Assembly: GCF_017876115.1 (NCBI RefSeq) | Contig: NZ_JAGINO010000003.1 | Span: forward strand, 372,001-436,000 | Reading direction: 5' to 3' | Source: Azospirillum picis | GTDB taxonomy: Bacteria; Pseudomonadota; Alphaproteobacteria; Azospirillales; Azospirillaceae | Length of the DNA stretch: 64,000 nt | Shown: positions 44,596 to 51,653 of the stretch, one piece after another | Layout of the letters: each line of letters starts with the position of its first letter | Numbering within the stretch: position 1 is the stretch's first letter | Notes under the pieces: model-generated | Told to the model about the DNA's origin: nothing | Seen by the model: only the letters and a program-made list of their open reading frames with translations | The model's database searches: none | Made by a program: the position numbers and the translations under genes

Positions 44596-45848
44596 GTCGC
44601 CCCTCCGGCCGGCTGCTTTGGCGTCTCGGCGCTGCGGATCGCCGCATCCTGTGCCGTCGACCCCTGTTGCCGCCCTCCCTCGGCGGTCTCGCCGCCCGCC
44701 GGTGCCGCCGGCTTGCCGTTGGCGCGCTCGGTCACCTTGGCGCCGGGGAACAGGCGCGACTGCCCGTCGACCACCACGCGCTCGCCCGACTTCAGGCCGG
44801 ACGCGACGACGCTGAGGCCGCCATGGGTGCGCTCCACCTCGACCTGGCGCACCTCGACGGTGTCGTCGGCCTTGACGACATAGACGAACCGTCCCTTCTG
44901 GCCGGTCTGCACCGCCATGTCGGGAACGGTCAGGGCGTTCGGCTCGACGCGAAGGGTCAGCACCGTATCGACGAACTGCCCCGGCCAGAGGCGGGTGTCC
45001 GCGTTGGGAAATTCGCCCTTCACCAGGATCGTGCCGGTCTGCTGGTCGACCTGGCTGTCGACGAAGGAGAGCTTGCCCTCGGCCTTTTCGCCATGGCCGC
45101 CGGCGATGCTGGCGCTGAGGGGCAGCGTCCCGGCCGCCATCGCGGCGCGGATCGCCGGCAGATGCTTCTCCGGGACGTTGAAGGAGACGTTGATCGGGCG
45201 GAGCTGGGTCAGCGTCACCAGCGGGTTGGTATCGGCGGCACGCACCATGGTACCGACCTTGGCGTTCACCGTTCCGGTGCGGCCGTCCATCGGGGCGGCG
45301 ATCCGGGTGAAGCTGAGCGACACCTTCGCGGCCTCGATCGCCGCCAAGTCGGCCTTGACCGTGCCTTCCAGCGCATCGGCGGCGGCGACCGCGGCGTCAT
45401 ACTGGGTACGGGAGATGGCACTGGTGCGGACCAGCTCCGCATAGCGCTTCACATCCCCCTTCGCCTTCTCCAGGTTGGCGCGGTCACGTTCGAGGTTCGC
45501 CTGCGCCTGGCGAAGCTGGGCGTCGAGCGCCCGGCTGTCCAGCGTGAACAGGGTGTCGCCGGCCTTCACCTCCTGCCCTTCGGTGAAGGCGACGGTTTCC
45601 ACCACGCTGTCGACGCGCGCCTTGATCGCGATCGCCGCGATCGGCTGGACGCTGCCGATGGTCACGATCTCCTCCGGCAGGGCCTGCATCTGCACCTTGC
45701 CGGTCACCACCGGCACCGCCCGCGAGGCGGCGCGCGGCGCCGTCTTCGCTTCCTGCCCGCCCCCGTCCGCTTTGCCATGGGCATACCAATAGTACCCGCC
45801 GCCGCTGGCCAGGGCAGCGACCAGCAGGACAAGGGAAAGCCGTCTCAT
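44592..45848 (-). CDS. RND efflux periplasmic adaptor (MdtA-like)
   Basis: A 418-aa membrane fusion protein. Its N-terminal membrane anchor (SLVLLVAALASGGGYYWYA) is followed by a lipoyl-like region (VDSVVETVAFTEGQEVKAGDTLFTLD, near residues 80-105, in two parts), a helical hairpin (LRQAQANLERDRANLEKAKGD) and the beta-barrel and membrane-proximal parts (VTLTQLRPINVSFNVPEKHL). A disordered Pro/Gly tail ends the protein. Its stop overlaps the start of the permease gene by 4 bp, so the two are translationally coupled. Confidence 0.94.
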   Translation of the reverse strand: MRRLSLVLLVAALASGGGYYWYAHGKADGGGQEAKTAPRAASRAVPVVTGKVQMQALPEEIVTIGSVQPIAAIAIKARVDSVVETVAFTEGQEVKAGDTLFTLDSRALDAQLRQAQANLERDRANLEKAKGDVKRYAELVRTSAISRTQYDAAVAAADALEGTVKADLAAIEAAKVSLSFTRIAAPMDGRTGTVNAKVGTMVRAADTNPLVTLTQLRPINVSFNVPEKHLPAIRAAMAAGTLPLSASIAGGHGEKAEGKLSFVDSQVDQQTGTILVKGEFPNADTRLWPGQFVDTVLTLRVEPNALTVPDMAVQTGQKGRFVYVVKADDTVEVRQVEVERTHGGLSVVASGLKSGERVVVDGQSRLFPGAKVTERANGKPAAPAGGETAEGGRQQGSTAQDAAIRSAETPKQPAGGAT

Positions 45849-45884
45849 CGGATACGACTCCAGACGCCGGCCAAGCGGCGACAG

Positions 45885-46496
45885 TTACAGGAAAGGCGAC
45901 AAAGTGGTGATGCTGGACATCAGCAGGTCGAGCACCGAACGTTCGAGCGCTTCACGCGGCCGGTCGCTGACCTGCATGATCCCGCCTTGCACCATGCCGA
46001 TGACCAGCAGGGGGACGATGTCCAGATCGACCTTGCGGAACTCGCCGGAGGCCATGCCGTCGGCGAGCACCTGCTGGATCGCGGTGGCCGTGCGCTCGTT
46101 GCGGCGCCGCAGGATGCGCCGGGTCCGCTCGGCAAGGTCCGACTGGTCGCCGCCAAGCCGCTTCAGCGTCTGGAGGTGCTCGCCGAGCGTGCCCACCAGG
46201 ACCGAGATCATCGACGACAGGCGGACGGAGGCCGGGACGTTCCGCGGCGCCAGTTCCTCGTCGAGCTTGCGCTCCAGGCCGCCGAGGGCGCGCTCCAGCG
46301 CTTCCAGGTAAAGCTCTTCCTTGGAGGGAAAATATCGGTAGAGCGTCGCCTTGCCGACGCCGGCCCTCTTTGCGACCTCCTCAACCTGGACGGAGGCGTA
46401 GTCGCGGCCGGCAAACAGCTCCGCCGCGGCGGTGAGGATCACCTCGCGCCGCCGAGCGCGCCAGTCCGGTATCTCTTCCGCATCGAGAGGCATCAA
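45885..46496 (-). CDS. TetR-family regulator of the efflux pair
   Basis: A 203-aa TetR protein. The helix-turn-helix region (ILTAAAELFAGRDYASVQVEEVAKRAGVGKATLYRYFPSKEELYLEA, residues about 18-64, in parts) is a very clear TetR/AcrR domain; the rest is the helical ligand domain. It lies 36 bp upstream of the adaptor gene on the same strand, and thus probably in one operon with the pump. A palindrome 37 bp ahead of its start may be the operator, giving negative autoregulation. Confidence 0.92.
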   Translation of the reverse strand: MMPLDAEEIPDWRARRREVILTAAAELFAGRDYASVQVEEVAKRAGVGKATLYRYFPSKEELYLEALERALGGLERKLDEELAPRNVPASVRLSSMISVLVGTLGEHLQTLKRLGGDQSDLAERTRRILRRRNERTATAIQQVLADGMASGEFRKVDLDIVPLLVIGMVQGGIMQVSDRPREALERSVLDLLMSSITTLSPFL

Positions 46497-46532
46497 TGGA
46501 ACTCACCGGTTACGAAAAATGACGATAGTCGA

Positions 46533-46554
46533 GTTCCTTAGAGTGTCAAGGAAC
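46533..46554. promoter_or_regulatory. Candidate TetR operator
   Basis: GTTCCTT-N8-AAGGAAC is a perfect 7+7 palindrome, 37 bp before the TetR start. The length and symmetry are typical of TetR-family operators. Confidence 0.5.
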
Positions 46555-46603
46555 GAGTTCGGGAGGGAAATTAATTCGGGTTCATACTAAAAAATGGGAC
46601 CTG

Positions 46604-46656
46604 AAAAAACCAGGGCCGCGCCCGTGGACCGGCCAAGCCGGTCACGGAGCGCGGCC
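46604..46656 (-). terminator. Strong intrinsic terminator of the BON gene
   Basis: On the minus strand a near-perfect stem of about 20 bp (GGCCGCGC...GCGCGGCC outer arms, ACCGGC/GCCGGT inner arms) is followed by CTGGTTTTTT. It lies 80 bp after the BON gene stop codon and isolates it from the efflux operon. Confidence 0.88.
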
Positions 46657-46736
46657 GCAGGCCGAACGGGCCGTTCCGCACACGAAATGGTCGCCGGCCC
46701 GGCCAGGGCCACTTGCCCCGGCCGGCCCGGCCCCAC

Positions 46737-48242
46737 TCAGCTCCGCGTGGTGGTGGAGCGGTTGGTTCCCACGGACCCCGTGGTGCCGGTGGTCGAACCA
46801 GACAGCGAACCGGTGCCGGCCGATGCGGCGGCCGGACCGCCGCTGGCGCCGGCGCCGGTCCCGGTGGCGGTCGGGCTGGACGAGCCGGTGGTCGAACCGA
46901 TCCCGCTGCCGAGGCCGGACGTCTGGCCGGAGGTGGTATCGGACCCGTGCATGCCACCCGTCGTGGTGCCGACCGGATTGGCGCCCGCCGACGCCATCGC
47001 CGAGGCGCCGGCACCGGTGGAATTGCCCCAGGTCGAGCCGCCGCCTTGCGTCTGCTCGGTGCGCGCGCGGACACGCAGGTTGTTCTGGACGTGGCCGACA
47101 CCCGAAACCGCCTCCGCGACATCCTCGGCGCGGCGCTTGGTCTGGCGGTCGGGCACCATGCCGGTCAGCGTGACCTCGCCGCCGCTGACCGCCACCTCGA
47201 TGTCGGAGGCATCGATATAGGCATCGTCGGTCAGGCGGTCGCTGACATCCTCGCGCACCCGCTCGTCGGAGCGGCTGTAGCCGCGCGGGCCGCGGCCGCG
47301 ATGCTGGGCGCGCCGCTCGTCCTCGTGCCGGCGGCGTTCGGCATCCTCGTCGCCGAACCAGGAGGCGATCTCGTCGCCGGCCTGCTCCCAGAAGCCGCGG
47401 TCGGAATCGCGATCGCCGCGGTATTCCGCCCGGCGGCGGCCGTAGTCGTCCCCATAGCCGCCATAGCCGCGGTCGCCGACCATGCGCCGACCCTCGCCGG
47501 ACATGCCGCCGCGTCCGCTTTCCGACCCGTAGGAACCGAAGCCACGGCCGCGCTCGCCATAGCCGCGATCCTCGCCGGAGCCGTAGCCACGCTCGCCGTA
47601 ACCACGCTCGCCATAGCCGCGGCTTCCGTAAGAGCGCTCGCCGTATTCGCGGCCGCCGTAGCCGAGCGAACCGCGGCCACGCACGCCGGAATCGCCCTCG
47701 CCGTAATCACGGACACCGTAATCCCGGTTGCGGTAGTCACGGCTTCCGACATCCCGATCGGTATAGTTTCCCTCGGTCCCGGAATTTCCCGCGCCGGCGA
47801 AGCCGCCATAGCCGCTCGACCCCGACCGGCCGCCGTACCCGGCTCCGTAGCCGCCGCGGGCGACGTCGCGTCCACCGCCGAAGCTGCGGTCATAGACCCG
47901 CTCCATCTCGCGTGTGGTATCCCGGTCGTACCGGTCGCTCTCGTAACCGGTATCCCGGCCGAAGCCGCCGGACTCGTTGCCGACGCGCCCCTGGTAGCCC
48001 TGGTCGCGCCAGGAGCGCCCCTGATCGTCCTGATGGCGGTGGTGCTGGGCGCGGTACATGTCGCGCCTGTCCTGCCGCTCACCCGCACCGCGCTCGCCGG
48101 ATCCGCGGTCGTCGCTGTCGTAGACGCCCTGGCGGCGGCCTTCGCCGCGCCAGCGCTCATCCGCCTGCATCCGATTGTGGTCGCGGTCGTCGTCGCGCCA
48201 GTCGCGGCCTTCGTCCCGCCAACGGTTCTCGTACTGCGCCAT
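46737..48242 (-). CDS. SWFGD/BON protein with Gly/Tyr/Arg-rich region
   Basis: A 501-aa protein in three parts. Residues 1-120 are highly charged (DRYD/DDRD-rich). Residues about 125-270 are a low-complexity region rich in Gly, Tyr, Arg and Ser with repeated YGERGYG-like units. Residues about 280-310 hold the EIASWFGDEDAERRR signature of SWFGD proteins, followed by a BON domain (residues about 340-410, VREDVSDRLTDDAYIDASDIEV). The last 90 residues are Gly/Thr/Ser-rich. Such proteins are thought to act in stress; the mechanism is unknown. ATG 48242 follows GAGGGAG, and an EcfG-like promoter lies upstream. Confidence 0.85.
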   Translation of the reverse strand: MAQYENRWRDEGRDWRDDDRDHNRMQADERWRGEGRRQGVYDSDDRGSGERGAGERQDRRDMYRAQHHRHQDDQGRSWRDQGYQGRVGNESGGFGRDTGYESDRYDRDTTREMERVYDRSFGGGRDVARGGYGAGYGGRSGSSGYGGFAGAGNSGTEGNYTDRDVGSRDYRNRDYGVRDYGEGDSGVRGRGSLGYGGREYGERSYGSRGYGERGYGERGYGSGEDRGYGERGRGFGSYGSESGRGGMSGEGRRMVGDRGYGGYGDDYGRRRAEYRGDRDSDRGFWEQAGDEIASWFGDEDAERRRHEDERRAQHRGRGPRGYSRSDERVREDVSDRLTDDAYIDASDIEVAVSGGEVTLTGMVPDRQTKRRAEDVAEAVSGVGHVQNNLRVRARTEQTQGGGSTWGNSTGAGASAMASAGANPVGTTTGGMHGSDTTSGQTSGLGSGIGSTTGSSSPTATGTGAGASGGPAAASAGTGSLSGSTTGTTGSVGTNRSTTTRS

Positions 48243-48310
48243 CGTGGTCGGCTCCCTCTGCAAGATTCTTGGACCGTGGACGGCTGCAAGGCCGGCCTTG
48301 GTCCACGATC

Positions 48311-48336
48311 AACAGGGAGCGGATAAATGGCGTTCC
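48311..48336 (-). promoter_or_regulatory. Candidate EcfG (general stress) promoter of the BON gene
   Basis: On the minus strand GGAAC (plus 48332-48336) and TGTT (plus 48311-48314) are 17 bp apart, one base from the GGAAC-N16/17-CGTT consensus. It lies about 65 bp before the BON start, and SWFGD/BON proteins are plausible stress-regulon members. Confidence 0.5.
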
Positions 48337-48527
48337 CGAACTTCCCCCCACCTTCCGGTGCTCCCGGCCCGACGGCCGGCGGCGGCAGGCAGCCGCGTGC
48401 CGCGGCATGGCAGCCCCATGCGGGGGGAATGGCACGAGGCTTGCGTAACGATAGGCGGTTGGTTCCACGCATCACTTACGGCTTCGGCGCTTCCTGCACC
48501 GAAGCCGTTTTCTTTTCCGCCCTATAA
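48327..48527 (+). CDS. Possible small protein in the orphan plus-strand unit
   Basis: A 66-codon frame with a good ribosome-binding site (GGGAG, 7 nt before the ATG) begins MAFPNFPPPSGAPG and is Pro/Gly-rich. Its last 16 codons run through the rightward terminator, which argues against it being a complete translated gene. It may be chance or part of a small RNA. Confidence 0.2.
   Translation: MAFPNFPPPSGAPGPTAGGGRQPRAAAWQPHAGGMARGLRNDRRLVPRITYGFGASCTEAVFFSAL
48479..48516 (+). terminator. Rightward intrinsic terminator without an assigned gene
   Basis: CGGCTTCGG (48479-48487) pairs perfectly with CCGAAGCCG (48499-48507) and is followed by TTTTCTTTT. All genes on both sides point left, so it must end an unannotated rightward transcript, possibly a small RNA. 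Confidence 0.75.
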
Positions 48528-48549
48528 TTAAGCAGCAGTGTGGAATTGC

Positions 48550-48951
48550 TTAATTTGCATGCGGTTCATCCAAAAGCCGGGCAACCGCAGCGCCCAGTTC
48601 CTCGTTCAGGAACGGCTTGTAGATGATGTCGTCGGCGTTGAACATGCGCGTCATCTTCAGCACGTAGCCCGCGGGCATGTTGGGAGCACCGCCGGACATC
48701 GCCAGGATCTTCACGCCGGGCTGGGCGCTGCGCGCCGCCTTGATCAGTTCGATGCCGTCGACCTCGGGCATCAGCACGTCCGTGACGATCAGATCGAAGC
48801 TGTGGCCGTCGAGCGCGTTGATCGCGGCGCGGCCATTCTCCGCCTCGGTCACCTCGAAGCCGCGCCCTTCCAGGTAGCCGGCCACCGAAAGACGCACGGC
48901 GGGAGAATCCTCCACCACCAGGATGTTCGGCCGGTCGTCGCGTCCCATCAT
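48550..48951 (-). CDS. CheY-like single-domain response regulator
   Basis: A 133-aa stand-alone receiver domain. The acidic pair is in ILVVEDSPAVR, the phospho-acceptor Asp in LIVTDVLMPEVDG near residue 55, and the conserved Lys in IIYKPFLNEEL near 113. There is no output domain, so it probably acts by binding a partner. It is the last gene of the leftward run that includes the STAS protein, the PP2C phosphatase and the membrane sensors, 107 bp after the STAS gene. Which kinase phosphorylates it is unknown. Confidence 0.88.
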   Translation of the reverse strand: MMGRDDRPNILVVEDSPAVRLSVAGYLEGRGFEVTEAENGRAAINALDGHSFDLIVTDVLMPEVDGIELIKAARSAQPGVKILAMSGGAPNMPAGYVLKMTRMFNADDIIYKPFLNEELGAAVARLLDEPHAN

Positions 48952-49058
48952 ATTTCCGATCCCTGTTCGGGGACCGTCCTCAAGAAGCCGGCCCAGGCCG
49001 CCAGGACCTGCCTCGGCGCCCCGGACCGCCGGGTTCGGTTCAGGTTAGGTTACCGGCT

Positions 49059-49397
49059 TCAACCGCCGAGCGCGGACACGGCCGCTCCGGCATCGCCATG
49101 GATTTCGAACAGCGACGAGAAGCCGCTGAGATCGAATACCTCGCGGATATGCGGTGCCATCGCCGACAAGGCGATCCGGCCGCCGCCGGGGCGCGCCTTC
49201 TTGGCGGCGATCAGCAGCGAGCGGAGGCCCGCCGAACTGATGTAGGTCAGCTTCTCCATGTCGACAACCAGCCGCGTGCTTCCGGACCCAAGCGCCTCAA
49301 CCAGCGCGTTCTCGAACTCGGTTGCATTCCCGCTGTCGATGCGTCCGTCGGCCCGCAGAACCGTCACGCCGTTGATCGACTGCTCGGTAATGTTCAT
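49059..49397 (-). CDS. STAS-domain anti-sigma-factor-antagonist-like protein
   Basis: A 112-aa single STAS domain. It contains LRADGRIDSGNATEFENAL and then VVDMEKLTYISSAGLRSLLIAA, where the Ser in the SSAGL turn corresponds to the phosphorylated Ser of SpoIIAA/RsbV proteins. In partner-switch systems such a protein is dephosphorylated by a PP2C phosphatase and then binds an anti-sigma/kinase. Here the PP2C gene lies directly upstream, 79 bp away. No HATPase kinase (RsbW-like) is present in the window. Confidence 0.9.
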   Translation of the reverse strand: MNITEQSINGVTVLRADGRIDSGNATEFENALVEALGSGSTRLVVDMEKLTYISSAGLRSLLIAAKKARPGGGRIALSAMAPHIREVFDLSGFSSLFEIHGDAGAAVSALGG

Positions 49398-49476
49398 GCC
49401 CTGCCCTCAGCAGATGTCGTCCACGTCATGCTTATATCATGCCGGGGCGCGGTAATCGAACGACTTAGCGGCCCGC

Positions 49477-51645
49477 TCAGGCGACCGCCGCCTCGGCCGG
49501 GTTTCCGGCCGCCACCGGGGCCGGGGACGCTCCCCGCCAGCGCAGGACGAGGCAGGTGATGTCGTCGGACTGCGGGGCGCCGGCGGTGAAGCGGGCGACG
49601 TCGGCCAGCACCCCGTCCAGGCCGTTGCGCGCGCCGGCCTCGCGCTGGCGGGCGACCGCGTCCACCAGGCGCCCGTCGCCGTACATGACCTCCTCGCCGT
49701 TGAACGCCTCGGTGACGCCGTCGGTGAACAGGAATGCCATGTCGCCCGTCTCCAGCGTGACGCTCCGCTCGCCGAAGGGCATGTCGGGCATGGCGGCCAG
49801 CGCGATGCCCGGCGTGCGCTCCAACGGCGCCACGGTCCCGTCAGCGGTCATGCGGAGAGGCGGGTTGTGCCCGCCGTTGGAGAAGGCCAGGACGCCGGTC
49901 CGCAGGTCGAGCTCGCCGTAGAAGACGGTGACGAACATCATCTGCTCGTTCTCCGCCGCCAGCAGGTTGTTGACCCGCCGCATCGTCTCGGCCGGCCCGA
50001 CTCCGGACTCGGCGATGGCGCGCAGCATGGTGCGGGTGATCAGCATGAAGAAGGCCGCCGGGATGCCCTTGCCGGAGACGTCGGCGATGACCAGGGCCAC
50101 CTTGTGCTCGGAGATGGGGAAGAAGTCGTAGAAGTCGCCGCCGACCTCCTTGGCCGGGATCATGCGCGCCGCGATGTCCAGTTCGGGCAGGTCGGGGAAG
50201 ACCTGCGGCAGGATCGTGAGCTGCATTGTGCGGGCGATCTCCAGCTCCTGCTGCAGGCTGATCAGCCGGCGCTTGTCCGCCAGCGCCTCGCGCAGGTCGC
50301 GCACCATCTGGGTAAGCTGCACCTGCTGGGTGCTGACCCGCGTCGCCAGGCGCGAGAAGCCCAGCGCCAGCAGGCCCAGCTCGTCGCCGACGCCCTTGGA
50401 CTGGGCGGAATGGGCGTCGTGGGTTTCCGCCTCGATCTGGCGCAGTTCCTCCAGCAGGTTCTGGCGGGCCTCCTCCTCCAGCGTGACGGCCAGCGCCTCC
50501 ATCTGGCGGCGGATGAACCGCTGCTGGCGGCGCAGGCGGCGCTCGCGCTGGCCGGCGGTCCGCTCGATCTCGCGCATCACGCCGCGGAAGACCTCGACCG
50601 CTCCGGCGATGCGGCCGATCTCGTCGTTGCCGGCCGGCAGTTCCAGATAGCCCATGGCACGGCCATGGGAGAGATCCTGCAGTGCCTTGACCGCCCCGTC
50701 CAGCGTCGAGAAGTTCCGCCGCAGGAACCCGTAGAGCAGGCCGAGCGCGCCGAGCAGCACCAGTGCCGCCGCCGCGACATAGGCTGCCGACCACAGCGCC
50801 TGCTCCTCCTCGGCCTGGGTGACGTCGCCGGCGATCAGCACGGTGGCGACCCGCCCGCCGGCAAGGTCGGCGACCGGCAGGCTGGCCAGCGCGTAGCGCC
50901 GCCCGCCTTCGGCGAATGTGGCGATCCGGCGCTCGGCCGGCCGGACCAGCACCCTGACCGCCGGCCACAGGGGATCGGTCTCGCCGTCGATCGCCGCGCC
51001 GTTGCGCGCGACCGCGAACACCCGCGCCCCCGTGGTTCGCCGCAGCACGTCGAGCGCCGCCTTGAACTCCACCCCGGCAACCACGGCGCCGGCCACGCCG
51101 GCACCGCTGCCGGCGCCGCCGCCCGTTCCGGTTCCGGCATAGATCGGCGCACCGGCGACCACGACCAGCCGCTCGCCGTCGACCAGCCGGACGCCGCGCG
51201 CCAGCTTCTGCCCCGACAGGATGCCGTCCAGCGCCCCGCGGTTCAGCAGGGGTGCCGGGTCGAGCGCGGGATCGGTACTGAAGAGAAGGTCGCCGGACTC
51301 CGACAGCAGGTTGACGTCGGTCAGGCCGCCCCCGGTGGCCGGCACGGTCCCGGAGGCCGGAACGATCCCGAGCGCGCTCACCCGGCGGTTCAGGGCGCCG
51401 CGGTCCTCGGCTTCCACCGCGCGGGCGATCTCGGCATCGCCGGCCAGCCGCCCCAGGTTCTGGTCGATCCGTCCGGCGGCGCCGGAAACGGCGAGTTGCC
51501 AGGAGGTGTCCAGCCGGGCGAGCTCCAGCTCCTTGGCCCGACGGTCGGCGGCATCCTCGCGCAGGGCGGAGAAGCCGAGCAGGAGCCCGGCGACCACGGT
51601 GACGGTCGCCAACACGAACAGGATGATGCGGGTCTGAAGCAGCAT
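49477..51645 (-). CDS. Membrane-bound SpoIIE/RsbU-type PP2C phosphatase
   Basis: A 722-aa protein. Helix 1 (residues 5-25), a large extracytoplasmic sensor region (about 30-280, with LFSTDPALDP and ARVFAVARNG as typical sensor strands), helix 2 (284-307), a HAMP-like and coiled-coil part (about 310-470) and a PP2C/SpoIIE catalytic domain (about 475-705). The catalytic motifs are present: GGDFYDFF near 502, DVSGKGIPAAFFM near 525, NGGHNPP, LFTDGVTEA and QSDDITCLVL. It should dephosphorylate the STAS protein encoded next. It starts 8 bp after the upstream sensor gene. Confidence 0.92.
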   Translation of the reverse strand: MLLQTRIILFVLATVTVVAGLLLGFSALREDAADRRAKELELARLDTSWQLAVSGAAGRIDQNLGRLAGDAEIARAVEAEDRGALNRRVSALGIVPASGTVPATGGGLTDVNLLSESGDLLFSTDPALDPAPLLNRGALDGILSGQKLARGVRLVDGERLVVVAGAPIYAGTGTGGGAGSGAGVAGAVVAGVEFKAALDVLRRTTGARVFAVARNGAAIDGETDPLWPAVRVLVRPAERRIATFAEGGRRYALASLPVADLAGGRVATVLIAGDVTQAEEEQALWSAAYVAAAALVLLGALGLLYGFLRRNFSTLDGAVKALQDLSHGRAMGYLELPAGNDEIGRIAGAVEVFRGVMREIERTAGQRERRLRRQQRFIRRQMEALAVTLEEEARQNLLEELRQIEAETHDAHSAQSKGVGDELGLLALGFSRLATRVSTQQVQLTQMVRDLREALADKRRLISLQQELEIARTMQLTILPQVFPDLPELDIAARMIPAKEVGGDFYDFFPISEHKVALVIADVSGKGIPAAFFMLITRTMLRAIAESGVGPAETMRRVNNLLAAENEQMMFVTVFYGELDLRTGVLAFSNGGHNPPLRMTADGTVAPLERTPGIALAAMPDMPFGERSVTLETGDMAFLFTDGVTEAFNGEEVMYGDGRLVDAVARQREAGARNGLDGVLADVARFTAGAPQSDDITCLVLRWRGASPAPVAAGNPAEAAVA

Positions 51646-51653
51646 GGGGCCTC

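Larger units (their letters stand above)
48243..48549. other. Intergenic region with an orphan plus-strand terminator
   Basis: About 305 bp between two leftward genes. It contains the EcfG-like promoter of the BON gene, a CCCC/GGGG hairpin near 48416-48427, a strong rightward terminator (48479-48516) and an ATTAAGCA/TGCTTAAT inverted repeat (48527-48554) overlapping the stop of the receiver gene. Confidence 0.6.

Noticed and set aside
41449..44883. A 1144-codon open frame on the plus strand opposite the RND permease
   Set aside because: The permease frame has full family conservation; the opposite frame is low-complexity (His/Asp/Arg/Gln-rich) and has no recognisable feature.
47231..48475. 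Alternative Thr/Ala-rich frame across the BON gene
   Set aside because: The adjacent frame has the BON domain, the SWFGD motif, a ribosome-binding site and a terminator; the Thr/Ala-rich frame is a by-product of repeated codons.
48523..48528. Perfect TATAAT on the plus strand after the orphan terminator
   Set aside because: No -35 box lies at 16-18 bp and the following region is the end of a leftward gene, so it is probably chance in an AT-rich patch.
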